Made by a program: the position numbers and the translations under genes. Below the pieces are notes generated by a model. The model was not told the DNA's origin, made no database searches, and saw nothing but the letters and a program-made list of their open reading frames with translations. This document shows, one piece after another, positions 1 through 14,800 of a stretch of 64,000 bases of DNA; the stretch's first letter is position 1, and each line of letters opens with the position of its first letter. Origin of the DNA: Embiotoca jacksoni (Eukaryota > Chordata > Actinopteri > Embiotocidae); contig JAKOON010000011.1 in the NCBI GenBank assembly GCA_022577435.1, positions 12,862,198-12,926,197 of the forward strand, read 5' to 3'.

Positions 1-3000
1 TTTCCTTTTGAAGACCATGGAAAAAAAAAATTTGAATTATTACCTACCAAGTGGTGAGGTGAAGAACTACAGAATGAATTATGTTACCGTCAGCTCAGGA
101 AAAAAAAGACATATACGTGAAATACATGCTTCTACTGATTAAGCAATTACAAACAACGGTAAACAGCAGTATACAGTTTACACACAATAATGTGCTGAAT
201 ATGCAAATGGGTCATATCTTTTTTTTAAAGAAAACCACACAACTGGAGCTCCAATCCTATAGTAGCCATGAAGAGACCAGAGAACAAAGACGGGTGCAGC
301 AGGTAAACAGATCAATAAGGTGCATCAGGGTAACTTATTTTTTCACTTCCTCCTTTATGTGTGCAGGCGGTCTGATAATAAAGCTTAATAATAGCATTTT
401 TTTTTTTTATTATTATTATTAGACGTGGCCTTTTAAAAAAAAATAAGACGGGTTGTTCGGTATTGACAGAAAAATAATCTGCACTTCCTTCCTTTCGCGA
501 CAACAAACTCCTCCAACAACAACAACTACGATATCAGCGAAGGACATCACTGACTGACAATTACGGCGGAAAATGAGAGTCCACAAAAGGCCCAACATCA
601 GGATTATGACAGTCCTATCTCCATATCACAACAGAAGTGAAGTATTGATTTTCTGCCAAGGAGCATCACAGTCAAGAGGGATGTGCCACGGCTCGCCAAA
701 GAGCCATGCACACCCAGGGGCATGATGGGAGAGCGTGGAGGATGAGGAAGGGGGAGGGGAGGGAGGTGGTGAAAGGGAAGGGGGGGGGGGCATGGCCAAC
801 AGAAGCGAAGGTTAAAACCTGTGCAACCGAGGCGCAAACAAGCAGAAGGAGATAGGAGCGGTAGAAAAATAAATAAAAAATACAGAACCACTCCTGTCTG
901 TCTGTCTGTCTTTAGAGTAAATATCAGAGTATTTAAGAAAAGATAGATCAAAGGGGTGTCTCAGAAATATATTGGATAAATAACAAAACAATAACAGGCC
1001 TGACAAACTGAAAAAAGAGGTTAGAAATGCTGATATCAACGAGGGTTTATTTTTGCCATGCAAAAAATTCAAAAGAACAAAGTAATTGTCTTTTTCATTT
1101 TCATTTTACTTTGACTTCAACTTTGTTGCTGCAAATCCAACAAATCTGGACTCTCCCTTTTTTATTTTTATTTTTTACCTTGGCTTAAAACCAAAATGTG
1201 CTGTCGGTGTTTTGGCTTCGCAACTAAATCCACGATGTCAACGTCAACAGATGCTCGTCAAAATGCGGTTGGTGGAATATTTGAAGTCGAGTGCCTCAAG
1301 ATGAACACCGGGTGGCGCCATTTCGCCACTCGCGTGTCGTTAAACGGCGGACGAGGAAGAGGACGCAACGACGATGAAACAGTGACGGAAATATAACACG
1401 AAAGGAAAATGTTTTTGGACGATTATACAAAATGTTGGCAGTCAGCTCAAATGAACTGTGACAGGCCAAACGTCAACATGCTCACGAGGCCGCTTTAACA
1501 TTCAGCGGGTATCGCACATCGTGTTACAATCTTAGTTTAAGACGTCGGCGTGGTTGTATTTGCCGGTTGAAATAAAAGCGGACACCCTCGCGCACGCTTG
1601 TTACGCGTTAAGTTTAAGAAAAGCATACGCTCCAATTTTATATGGGTTCCTCTGGGGTTTGAATGTCCAGTTGAATATGTACCAAATTTAATAGTAATTC
1701 AAGCAGCATTTGCTGCATTAAAACCACAAATATCAAGCTGTTGGATGGGAAATTCAAGCCAACTACTCGAAAATCGCTCTGAATTGATTGACTATTTATC
1801 GAGTATTTGATATTTCGTTAAAAAAAAATCGTGGTTGAGTGGTCAGAAACAAGTTACAAAAAAGTGGACAGATTTTGTTGCTGTTGCCGTTTTGTCATTG
1901 AACTTCAAAACCAGCTGACGAAATGAAAAAAATTTTTGACTATCAACATCTTTAAAAGAAACATTTTCTACAGTGATTTTCTTTTTAACTACAGAACCGT
2001 TTTGGTTTCTTCAGTCAAACTGTGAAGCAATATGAAAGGAATTCTCTACAGTAAAGAGCAAAATCTCAAATTAAACATGACATTTTCTTGCAGGCCACAG
2101 CGATCCATCTTTTTTAAAATATTGTCACTTTTTCAAAAAAAAGAAGCCTGAGCCTGAACCGACTCCGTGTCGAGAGTTTCCCCGATTTTAAACCGATACC
2201 AGCGGTAAACAAATCCAACCGTCAATTACAGCGAATCTCTCCAGACACGAGTGCGCGACTGCCAAATGTGACCGCGGTTAGAAGTGACAACAATGACATG
2301 CCGTAACACAATCCGCTCGCTGGCAGACCTCCATTCATTCACTGTCTGCGAGGCCAGCGACCGGCGCGCTCTCCCAGTCATATAAACCGTCATTATGACA
2401 AATGCCTCGCCGCCTGAGGGAGTGACAGGCGTCGCTTTCGCTCCTTTTAAGTGCCCCCCCCCCCCCTCCATCCCCCCGTTTACGAGTTTTCGTCTCGACA
2501 CCGCGTCGTGGGACAAAATTAACCCCCCAAAACATTTTTTTGTTGTTGTTGTTGTTGTTTTTTTACTGTCAAATTTGAACAAATTAAAACTAAAAAGGAA
2601 AGGATAATAAATCTGAGGTTGTCCCCCCGTGCTTCTCTCCCAAGGTCAACCGGTCCACCGTCTCTTCCCGAGCTCATTGTGGAGGCAGGATAATACAGTG
2701 GCTGCAGATGAACACACCCTCCCTCCCCTCCCCCTCCTCCCCACCCCACCGATCCCCTCCCCTCCCCTCCCCCGGAGGTGTCAGCGCAGCCGACTCCGAA
2801 AGATACCATTAAGATGTAGCCAACACATCAGACGTTCGGCCCGAGTCCACAGGAAGGAGACGGTATCCGAGCGGCGGGTCAACAGCGTTTAATTTTTCGT
2901 GTTGGCCGAGTCGCCGGCCAACACGCGGACAGCGGGGACAGAATAGGCAGATGATAACGTTAGAGCTCCGGTCAGACAGATGATATCGGGACACGTGTGG

Positions 3001-5817
3001 TATACATATGACATACAAAAAAAAAAAAAAAGACTGTGGGGGTGTAAACAGGTACACCTTTAGAAAACTAAAATTCTTCTCCGGGTTAGAAAAAGGTTTT
3101 CTGGTTTCACGCAGTATTCAAAAACACTAAATTTAAACTCCTTTTTGTTTTTTAAGGTTTAAAAGGATTCATTCGATTTCTATTTAATTCCATGATCGTG
3201 GTCAAAATTCAGACACAAAGTGACAGAATCGGCTTCAATTCTACTTTTGGCGAGAGACGGCAGCGACACGATCGCGATCATAAAAGATTCACAGTGTTTT
3301 CTCTCGGTGTAATGTCCCTTTGAAACCCGCGACGGAGTTAAGAGGACAAAAGGCGAAGCGGTCACACTTCGTAGCAGGTTCGCGCGAAATATTTTGGAAG
3401 TGCTCACCGGTTTCAAAGACGTTCCTCTGCTCCCACGCCGACGGACGGACTGCTTGCGAGCGGCTGAGTTTCTGCGCTTTATTGGCAAACAGAGGCCGCG
3501 GTGGAAAACGGTTTGCGGTGGACGTTCGCCGTTCGGACACAAAAGGGTCGGCGAACGAACAACGTGCGGCTGGAGACCGTTTAACCTCTCTGCTGCTAAA
3601 TTATCCTCACCTCGTGAGCGCCAGCGTTTCCTTCAGAGAATCACAACGTGTTCGCACTGGGGGTTTTTTTTTAGGCAAAGTCGGCGACGTTAAAAGACTC
3701 CCCGAGGTCATCAAAGATGCAAGAACTGAAATTGAGTCGACAAAACCCGAGCTGGGGGACGTGTCCGCTGGAGGACAATTATGTCTCAGCAAGTCGTGTG
3801 TTCCTTCACACCGCAGGGGGACGTGGGGGGGGGGGGGGGGGGAACCAAAAACCACGGGGGTTAATTAGTGGCTTTTACAAGCACAGGGGTGCACATGCAC
3901 TTAAATTCAAAGCACTAAAAATGCACCAGCGCCCCCAAGTGGAGGGAATGAGCGCAGATACTTGACTTGTACTCAGTCAATTTTACACATTAGAGCAGGA
4001 GAATATTTACAACTGCAATGCTTTGTGGGTATTTTTTTTATTTTTATTTTTTAACATTTTGCATGTCGAGAACGGTCGACAGAAGGACACACTGTACTAG
4101 CAGCGCTGCGTTATTAGTGTAAACGGGGTCAGCGTGATGTCAGCGGCCATCTGAGAAACACTCTGACCTCCTCCGGTTCAGGTTACAGCAGGTTGTTGTT
4201 TTTTTTTTGTTGTTGTTGTTGTTGTTTTTCTCGGATCGCGGAGGGTGTCGGTGTCAGATGGCCAAAACACACACCCCCTCAACAGCGAGGTCTGAAAAGC
4301 ACCCACTCGACAAACAGTTTTTTTTTTGGTTTTTTTTATTGCATTAACCTTTTTCTCCGAGTGAGTCATCGCTCGACGGCATCGGATTGACCCCGTCCGC
4401 TTTTGATCGCGTCTCTCCCTCCGGAGACGATGGGGTCACGACGGAGGGCCGGCGGGTCTGTCGCTGTAATCTAAAAGAGGGGGACACCGCCGACGGTCGG
4501 TTCCATCCTCGCGACTTCAGACCTCTTCAAAATGGGTTTTGTATTTGGAATTTTTCAGGCATTTTGTTTTGTTCTAACCAAATTGGCCTTTCTCAGTACA
4601 GTCAATTATCCCTGACGAGTATTGTGTTTTTCCCGGCTCGTCGCGTTTTGTGTCCGTTATAAATAAACACACGTACGGGAGCACTTGTTTTGCCGCCCAG
4701 CAGCGGTGACACATAACAGCCATTAACAAACACACACACACACACACACACGGGGTCTTATTCATCAAGCCGGAGGGCAGTCACGACGCACAAAACTAAA
4801 ACTAAAAACACGTTATTGGCTCGCTGTTCACGGGCATCGCGCAACGGGGTGTTCTCCGCTCCGTACGAGGCGTAATCACCTGAAAATGTCTGAACATAAT
4901 CACCTTTTCCAAGTGGTTTTATTTACACGTCTGCGGAATTCTGCTTTATGTGGAATATTTCTTAAAAAGCGTTATTAAGACTGTAAACCGACAAAATAAG
5001 CACCTGCCTGGAAGCGGTACGAATTGTCTGGACGCTGAACAAAACTCAAAAACCGAAGTGTGGGATTACAAACAAACAAACTGATGTGTTTATATACATA
5101 CAAATGTGTCCTTTGTTGTGATTTTCGGTCGGTTACGTTTGTAGGTTTTGTACGCGGTTGCAACAGTGATCGTGCACAAACTGATAACTGTAATGAGCAA
5201 AACATAAACAGCGGGAGTATAATTCTCAAAATATATCAGTAGGAGACCCTTTAAAAAAAAAAAAAATAACTTCCAAATATGACAGCGCTACGCTTTAATT
5301 AAAGTGTTTGTTTTACTTGCGTCCCTTTTTAGACGTCTGAGGTCAAATGACACAAAATTTCTTGCCCGAGGCCGACAACACAAACAATCTTAGAGCTCCT
5401 CGAAACACGCAGTCATAGTCGGTAGTTGAGATTGAACAGGTTAATTCACCATGTAGCTGTCAAAATCCGTTCCTTTCTGTTATTTTCTCAAAAAGCGAGT
5501 AATTATTTTGCCGACTCTTTGTTACTTACAGCCTCCAGAAAACGACTGTTGTTTTCAGAAGCTGCTTATTTCACAAAAAAGGGTTGCAAAAATAACGTCT
5601 TACATCGGTTTGACTGCCGATGGAGTCTTCCTGCTTTCGGATATTGTAGTTTTTATAAGACAAATTATGTTTTAGGAAAATTCCCCCTTTTATGAAACAT
5701 AACCGGTTCTGTGAAATTCAGCTTTTGTTTAACTCTGTTCACGGGTTGAGGTGAGAACTCGGTCTGAATCCATCAGGGTGTAGTGAGGTAAAAAAAAAAG
5801 AGTTTGGAATTACTCAC
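1..5817 (-). other. mast4: mast4 intron (partial)
   Basis: I see no supportable exon here. It holds CpG-rich patches (about 2160-2950 and 3290-3600), a (CA)n run at 4730-4751 and many poly-A/T and poly-C/G runs. The open frames are short, overlapping on both strands and not flanked by convincing splice sites. Confidence 0.6.
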
Positions 5818-5950
5818 CAGGCTCGAGGTGAGGGACGGGTCCGACTTCCCGAGGTTAAGGGAGCGCATGCGGACCAGGTTGGAGACCTCAGAGGTCGGCT
5901 GCCATGCTGCCTGCATCTGCTGGGGGTTGGTGGGCAGCAGGAGGTACTTC
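5818..5950 (-). CDS. mast4: mast4 coding exon 3
   Basis: The acceptor is TTGTTCTGCAG|GAAG at 5952-5951 and the donor is AGCCTG|GTGAGT at 5817-5816. The conserved frame reads KYLLLPTNPQQMQAAWQPTS, then EVSNLVRMRSLNLGKSDPSL and TSSL, ending in phase 0. The block SNLVRMRS..LG.S.PSLT is a MAST hallmark. The frame needs two bases from the previous exon, but the visible exon 2 supplies one, so either a small exon is missing from my model or one base is lost near 5947-5950. The next exons lie left of position 1. Confidence 0.9.
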
Positions 5951-6542
5951 CTGCAGAACAACAGGAAGAGATCGGTTCAAATGAAACACTGACAAAAAAA
6001 AAAAAAAAAAACGCTGATCAGTCTCATTGGCGGTTTTTAATATTTATTAGAGTTATGGTAAAAAAAATACATTGGTTTAGTTTGTGATGCTTTATATAAG
6101 TGTTCCTGATTCCCTCTGAAACTTTTCAGATGACTTCATTAAAAAAAAGAAAATTCACTGTAAAATACAAAAGATAAAAACATAAAAACAAACTGGTGAA
6201 GCAGAATATTTTTTCTATATCTTTCCTCTCATTAATCACGTCACAATTCTTCAGATTCATCTTGAGGCCCTCGGAGGGTCCCCGACCCCAAAGTTGGGAA
6301 CCACAGGACTGAAATCCTGAATAGTGGAAACCAGCTCCAACTAAACCAGCTGATTCAGCAGCTTTCACAATAATATGTCAGTCTGTGAGGTAATTTTTCC
6401 ACATAATAAATACTTCTGATGCTTGGAGTATCAACTGAGTACTGCTAAATCCTTCAAACTTTTACTTCTGTTACCCCTCTTCTGGCTTCGATTAAAAACT
6501 CTAAAAACTCATCTCTGTTCAACAAAATTTCATATGTTGATA

Positions 6543-6595
<53 letters not shown>

Positions 6596-8858
6596 CGTGC
6601 CTTAAAGTGTCTTCTTCAGGTTAAAAACTAGATTTATGTCGATAGATGTAGTCAAGTTTTTTTTTACCGGTACTTTTACACAAGTAAAGGACGTTTTAAT
6701 AAAACTTTGCCGTACGACTGTAAATCCAAACTACAGTGTGTCATCAGAAACACGATCACCAGCGCAGGTCCAATGATAAACCAGCAAGAGAAGAAAATCC
6801 GGGCTGTCCGCTCTCGTTAATCGCGTTAAGCTGCAGCTTCTGACCCTGCATCAGCCAGGCAGGGTGTCAAAGGGTTAAAACGGGGTTAAAATAAGAGGGG
6901 GGGAGGGGGGGGAGAAAGCCCATTAAGAGATCACTGACAATCCTGACATTACATAACCACAGCGACAACACGCTGCCTTACAGGTGAGTGGATGCGCATG
7001 CGGACAGGAGGTCTACATATGTAAGAATATTATTTAGAGAACAGATAAACAAGCTGTACTTTTCATCTACCACATCTGACAGCTAGGTGGCACTGAGCGT
7101 CTCTTCTACCAATTTTTTTTTTTTTTTCCAATCTGGAAATTTATCATAAAACCTCAGCACAACGAAAGGGCAAAACGAAAGATTAGATCCGAAACCAACC
7201 TCGGCATCTAAATTAGCAGATTTGTTGGCTCCCCGTAAACTGAAAAATCACTTCTTGATGTGGTGTCATCTTGTGTAAATTTCTGTTTCCTGAGCGAAGT
7301 AAGCACTTCGGGAGAAATAAGAGGACGAACAATTCAGTCAGAGAGAAGGAAGGAAAGATAAGAAAGCTGCGCTCCAAACAGAGAGATGATATCTAAAGTT
7401 CATTTGGCCTGAAGCAGGTAAATCTCTTTTTTTTTTTTATCAGATGAGCCGAGCTTTGATAAACTGGAAGGTTGTATACTGTATATCCGACGTTCAGATT
7501 TACAGATAATGTTGCTGCTTCAGAGGCATTTAAATCTAATATAAGTACCTTTTTTTTTTTTTTTTTCGAAAGAATTACAGTGATGTAAAATACAAAGTAT
7601 GCAGGATTTAAAAAGGACCCTAACAATGTTTTTTTTGTTGTTTTTTTTAACCATGTAAACAGCAATTTGGGGATAAGTTCCCGTCCCACCAGTGTAATTT
7701 TAACTCGGAGAGTGTTTAAAAACGTCGCCACAACTATCAACGTGTTTTTCAAGTTTTGTTGCGTTTAGAGCTCCAACAGTTGGTCGATTAGTCGCTCAAC
7801 AGAAATATAAACATCTATAAACGTCGCATATTCTAAATCTATGAATAATGTTTTTTGTCATTTGACGAAGTGAAAATGACAGATTCACCCAGAGCGAAAA
7901 GACGCGTTAAATTCTTTAGATTTCTTCTGAACTTATGTATTAAAAACACAATTGAGTGGTCACACAATGTAGCTATTTAGTTAATGCGTCTAAAACCATG
8001 TGCTTAACGCCTGTCATCAGACAAATATTAATTGTATTAAAGCTTGTATTACAAGTACTTTTATGAATGTGTAATTGAATCAAATCATATTTATTAAAAG
8101 AATGATCAAATGGACACCCATTTTAAATATAACTAATCAAATCAAATTAGATAAAGGAAGCATTTTAATGCCATTTACTACAAAATTTGTCCAATTTGTT
8201 TTACTGTTTTTTTTATTTTTTTTTAAATCAGTGCATTTTGTATTCGAATTTTTGATGTAATTTCCTGACGTCTCCCATACGATAATCAATCTGCAGACTT
8301 GAAACTTGCCATAAATAATCCCCACAGTCGAAACAAGAGTCACGTGTGCTCTAATTGTTGTTAGACAATAAAGATATTGACCCTCACACTCCTGCTATCA
8401 ACTGGTTTCCACGCCTCTTTTTATGAAAAGTAATAAATAGCCCCGTTAGGTCGTGTCTTCTTTCTCGGTCTTCCTCAGCTACGCTATAAGAAAAATGGAA
8501 TGACATTTTCTGAAAAATCACCTAACCCTCCGTTTTGTTTTCTTCCGCACTGCAGGCCGGGTATGAATAGCAGCTTTGGACCTCATTAAGGCAATAATAA
8601 ATAACACTATCTTCACATTACTGCCTGCCTTGCTCCACTTATCTCCCCAGTTGTACCTTGATCGCTGCAGGGAAAAAAAAAAAAAAGAAAAAAAAAAAAA
8701 AAAACACAGGAGAGAATCGAAGGGAGACCAAACAGGGCGAGGAGGGAAAACTAATGTCCTTCCTTCCTTCCTTACCGGCAAATGTTTTCCTCACTGAAGC
8801 CCATCACATCCCAGCAGAGAGGAAATCTCTCGTCACACACAAGTCAACACTCGCAGAA

Positions 8859-8898
<40 letters not shown>

Positions 8899-11800
8899 TG
8901 GTGGGGGTGGGGAGGGCAGGAGAAACGGGTGGGTAGAGGTGTCGAGCAGGATTTTTTTTTTTTCTTTTTTTTTTTTTTTTACATTTAGCGCAGGTATTCG
9001 CAAGGTCAGCTCCCAACCTTGAGCAGATGTTGTTTCAAGTCTCTCGCATGAATCATGATGTGAAAGAGAAATTTAAAAAATTCCTGCACACGCCGTTGCT
9101 GTTCAGTTCAGCTGGGCATATTGTATTTTAAATGCATCTCAACCAAGGTAATCTATGTTCATTCATCCTGGCAGACTCATTAAAGGGGTAAACAAAGCCT
9201 TTTAAGGCATTTCATACTTTGGAGTTCTCACAAAAATTAAAACCGCGCCTCATTTCTCAGGGGACTGAAAACACTGGCGCTCTCGTCTTAAGTTTAGTGA
9301 AAGCTGACAGATGTTTATATACCAACAGATGGACGTGATTGTATTAGTTTTAAAAGCTACAGCAGGATATGAATTTCCTGGAAAGCACGATTTCAAAGGA
9401 ACAAAGCTTGATGTCGCCATCTTGTTATTTATATATCTGGACGAGCTTGGGAGGCGCCAGAAAGAAATATGACTAGACCTGATTGGAACCCGAGGACACT
9501 ATGCCCCTCCCACTGTTAGAAACCGAACTGCACCACAGGACTGTCAATCAAACAGACACGCCCCCTAAACTTTTTGAGGCCTAATATATAACTAATGATG
9601 GAAATATTTTCAGCTGGACCGCCAGAAAACTAATAAGGAGGAGCGACTTTAGCAAATGGCACCGTCATGACGTATGGAAAAAAAACGTATAGGCTTTGTA
9701 TTTCACGAGTTAAGTTGAATGGAAGTCTATGGAAACAGAGTCTTTTTGGAGCGAACCCCTAGTGGCATTCAGTGGTGTTGCAGTTTATTGCACCTCCTCA
9801 TTGGCCTCATTTTTCAGACCCAAAAGCCACATCCACTTTTAAATACACTCAGTGCTTGCAGACTAGCTACAATTTTAGCACTGGGAAGAAAACCTCATCT
9901 GAATTTAGAAACAAAAACGTGGTACCAAACCTGGTTTAACAACACAATCAAATCAGTCAAAGTCGCCTCGCTTTAGGTTCATGTTTGTTTACCCGTCTTG
10001 TGTTTACGTGGCTCAATTAGGAAAGGGTAATGCATTCATTCAGAGTGGAGCCTGATGAAAACGCAATCTTACATTGACTGTGAAAAGGTCAATGTTTCAA
10101 TCAGCGAGGGGAAGTTCTTCACATTTACATCCACCGAAGTAAAAAAAATGTAATAAACACGGCCAACAAACACATTTCTGGAACCGTCCAGAGGAAGGAA
10201 TGTAACCAAGATGGACACTCAGATTTTTTTTTTTTGTACTTAACCATTTGTTATATTCTGATATCGGCAGGGCTCCTCTCTTTCCTTATTTATTGTCTGA
10301 GACTCATTCTTGCTGGAAACTCGATAACAACTGGATGTAGAGAGAAATTCAACTTTAAATACTGAATCTGTTCTGGTAGTTTGTATTCCAGGCTGCAGGG
10401 TTTTCTAACCTACCAGCTCTCTGCTGACTTGACACATTCCCCATCACAGGAACGTGGTGCAGTTCCTTATGAGAGCACTCACAATGCAGCACACTGACCC
10501 TCCCCAGTGATTCAAATTCAAAACTTATGGCGCATTTTAAAACCACATTTCAACCACACGTTACACTTCAGGCATCCACGTAATGGACGACAGTTAAAAG
10601 AAGGAGACACTTTATGAAAGAACATCGAGGGAACATCGGAAAAACTGCGCGGGTCACGGATCAGGTCACGTCTGTGTTGTTCGTTTAATTTGAAATAGGC
10701 TACGAGGAATGCACAGGAAAAAAAATTCCAGGCGCAATTAAAGCTAATAAAACAACCTGGCACCAATAATATACCGAAACGCCCGCCAGCATTGTTTCGG
10801 ATTATGGGTTTACATCACATCGGATTGCAGGACTGTATGTCTCGAACGTGGTTTTTAATGAGGCCATTTTTATTCCAAAATAACAATGTTGTTGGTTTTT
10901 TTTGTCCGCAGTCATTAGAAAACCTATTCTTGTATTTAAAATTTGACAATGAAGAATGGTCTATATGGCCTTAGCCAGAAATTTAAGATAAACAGTTAAC
11001 TTTTTTTTTTTTTTCCACCAAGTACACAAAATTTTTTTAATATATTTTTAGAAGATATTTTTACTTGTATAAAAATAAAAATATCACGGAAAAATTTGAT
11101 TATAATCTGGAATCGATACTTTGATATTTAACAGGTTTGATGGGAGTCCACTTAGGCAATATTCGGGTTACGTCTGTGCTGTTTGTAAATGACGATGTCA
11201 TCATTTAGGCTTCAGCAACTTTCGCGCCAAGCGCGACACAGTCATCGTTGACTTCCTTGAGCAATCCTCTCTGCCGAGAGTTTAAGTAACAGATGGCCAC
11301 TGTTTACCAAGTGTTTGGTGTCGCTGAAAACAGTCACACATTTGAAGTGAAGTTTTTTTTTTTTTTTTTTACTTCAAAGTCGTATCCTTGGCGACAATTT
11401 CTCCCCCATAAAAATGAAGGTAGCACTGAAAACTGTTCACAGTGGGAACTGCGGATTATCCTGATTATTCCGAGTAACCGAGGCGGCTTCTGGAAATACG
11501 GTTTGCAAGTCATTTTTTCAAAGCTCTTAACTCCACAAATGAAATTCCACGAGTTTCATTGAACTGAGAAGGCGGCAAAAGTCCTTGAGATCTCCAAAAG
11601 ACACAAGAAATAAAAGCAGAAAGATCTCCAAAATATAGTCATGGCGGGTAAACATTAAAGGTAAGAGGAAAAACATGATTGTGATTTGAATGAAATGACA
11701 CTTGAGACGTATTCCCACGTGTTTTCAAATTGATGGATGGTTTGTGGACATTATTGTGGTAAGGATGAACATAAATTGTTTCTCTCCCCTCTGGGGTCGA

Positions 11801-14800
11801 CCACGTCAAATACATTTTCGAGCTGTGGGAAGTGGTGAAAATAATATGCGAGTTTTAGGAGGGAGAGGAAAATGATTGAGTGATTTGATGAGGGACTTGT
11901 ATGTTTAGTTACTGCATCTGTTTTCTTAAAGTTTGGTTGCATAGAGTAAGATTAGTAACAGTGTAGATAAATCAGGCTGTACAGAAATATATAAACTGTC
12001 CTCCCATGTAGTTTTAAAGAGTTACAATTTATGTGTCAAGAATATGGATCATAATTGTCTAGGAAATTAGAAAAACTTGGATAAACAAGATGAGGTCAAA
12101 GCCTAGTATAAATCCGGACTGTATGAAACGCTGGAGCGCTTTTAATTTGAAACCAGGGCTTTTAATTTGAAAAAGATACAGGAAGTGCCGGCATTCGGCC
12201 AAACCGTTCAGTCAGTGACAAATATTTGCGTTTATAGTTATTAAAGTTGCAAGTTTCTGCTATCAGTTGTAAATAAAAAGGTCATTCCAGTTGTCTAAAA
12301 TGGAAAAGAACAAAAAACAACAACAACAACAAAAAAAAACATACCTGTGAGGCCGCCCCCGAGACTCCGCCGCCGAACATTTCGTCGATCCTCGCTGAGA
12401 TGTCGTTTCAATTTGAGGGCGGGACTTAATCCATGAGTGAGCTCGGGGTTACTGGACTTCCTGAGGAACATGGCGGGGGGGTAGAGGATGTTGTCCAACT
12501 ACAGAAAAAGACAAAAAAGAAGGTAAGGTTGCAGAAATTGGTTTAAAAGGCACACTTCTCGAGCTATACTCATACAAGGACGAGATCCACATTAAAAAAC
12601 AATTGCTTATTTTTGTTTTGTTCAAAATAAAATAAAAAAAAACACAAAAAGCATTAACTTTCGCTTATATCAGTGTGTAATCAGAGATACACAACACGTT
12701 CGGTACTTATTAGTCACGTCTCTCTAATTTTTGGACAATTATTTTCATTATGTAATTATCTGCCAAGTATTTTCTTGATTAAGCGCTTCATCCGTGAGGC
12801 GTCGGAAACTGTGAAAAATGTGATATTAACAAATGCCTTCTCTTGGTTTATGATAATGTTAAGAGAAAGCAGCAAATGCTCACAATTTATGAAGCTGAAA
12901 CCATCAAATATTCAGCGATTTTACAAGAATACGTACTTAAGCCAAATAGTTTCTACCCATCAGCTGACTGTTTCAACTCCCCTTTCCCAACTTCCTTCTG
13001 TAAATCCAAAACTGATCTCAAATAGTAGCAGCTAACAGGGCAACGGAAAACAGGTTATTGGTTGTTGTTTTTTTTAAATACATGTGTACCAATGATGAAT
13101 TATCAAGTGAAAATGAGCTTAAAGAGGGCACGCACAGGAGCTGCGAATCATACGGCAGGGCAACTTCTCAGATGTTGTACGAAGGGGGATTCCCAGGATG
13201 TAGTCAATGAATCAGTTTATGAAGGACAGTCTATAACGACTGAAACTCTGTCCGACAGATTTAGCAAACCGCGCACGAACGCGATGATATTAAATTCATC
13301 AGAGGCATCAGAAGACAACACCTCGCACGAAGCTGGGACTGACAAAGCCGAGCGGTGAGGAAGAGGCCCTCCCTGAGAATACAAAAGATACAGACGGCCG
13401 AGAGCCGTCTCTGGAAGGAAATGCCCTCTGCCCCTCTGTGGGATGATTCATGATCCCGCTGCTATTAAGGACAACTTTTAGAGCCGGAGCCCTCGTAGGC
13501 CGCCGTGACCTCAGCGCGAACGGTGAAATCTGGAAACGGGAGCGATGCAGTAAAAAAAACCCAACAACAAACAAACAAACAACAGAAACGAGTAGCACGG
13601 GCAAATTTCGACGCGCCCCGGCGGCCGATCGGCGGTTTTCCCGTTCGCGAACGAAAATACTGTCGCGTCGAGATCTCGTGACCCCCCGGGACGCCCCGCA
13701 GCTCCGCGACGCACGACGCCATCGTGAGGAAGACCAGATATCGCGACCCTCCGTCTGACCCGTTAGCGGGGAGAGGAAACGGCGATGGCACCGGAGCACA
13801 CGCACACACACACACAGAGAGAGAGTGTATTTATGCTGAGCAGGCGCAAATAGTTCAGTACACCATTAAACTGCGTATCCTCTGCCCGAATGTTGATCTT
13901 TTCAAATATACGTTACGAACCCATGACGTATCGAAAACGTAAAACACACACCGTGCAAACCGGTAAACGCACGCAAGGGCGCCAGATTGTCTTCACAAAA
14001 ACCCCGAAGAAGTTCTAATCCCAACTACAGAAACGATCCCGTTGCGTAACAGCGCCGACTCCTTTTTCTTGGACGACGGCGGCCAGTTGGGCTCGATGAA
14101 AACAAACAGCACCACCTAACGTCCAGCCAGATATCACCGCCGAGGCACAGATGAGGAGCTCTGATTTTTTTTTTTTTTTTTACTACACAGATCTTCAGAA
14201 AAAGGTGCTTTAACTCCACGTTGCAAAAGCTACGAAATTTTGTTTGAAATATCGTTTGGCGTTATTTTTTCGGGGCGAAATCGAATTAATAACGAGGGTT
14301 TGCGTCGTTATCAAAACGACATTTTCACCGCGTGCCGGTTTAACAGAGTCGTACGCCGGCACGCTCGACGTTAGCTTCGCGACTCGGTGCCGCCGGCTGT
14401 GCAACGTCTACACCCTGCGGGTTTGGACGCTTGGACATTTATGACGCAACCGATCGCCACGTACGAACTCGGTTGCGCGACGTATCAATCTAGCAAATCG
14501 CCAGTCAGCGAAGAACGAAACTCGCGAGACAAATCGAAGCGGAGTTTGACCTCTCGAACAGCTGGCGTTAAAGTGTTTAAAGCCGGGTACGTTCAGATTA
14601 ATCGCGCACGACGCGAGGAATGGACGGGTGGTTTGTGTAACTTTAAAGCAAACGGATGAGACGCAAACATTTCCTCTATAAGCAGCTTAGAGTCAAACCG
14701 CCAAACAATCAGCGGTAAAACTCCTGCGTCGACCCGGCGGGGGTCCCTCTCTCTTTAAAAAAAAAAAAAAAAATCACCACACGACTGCTGTGTGCAAAAG

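Larger units (their letters stand above)
5951..12344 (-). other. mast4: mast4 intron 2
   Basis: No exon recognised. It contains a poly-C/poly-A tract (6543-6589), a (GT)n run (8862-8894) and one copy of the dispersed repeat described at 9410-9855. A microexon of length 3n+1 might be hidden here, since the phases of the flanking exons do not match. Confidence 0.5.

Noticed and set aside
6423..6605. Possible LINE tail peptide (LRLKTLKTHLCSTKF)
   Set aside because: Only a short, weak resemblance, and the frame then enters a poly-C/poly-A tract; not enough to call a mobile element.
13308..14720. CpG-rich region as an independent gene or promoter
   Set aside because: Overlapping frames on both strands lack domains and splice sites. 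An alternative mast4 promoter is possible but not supported by any specific signal I can see.
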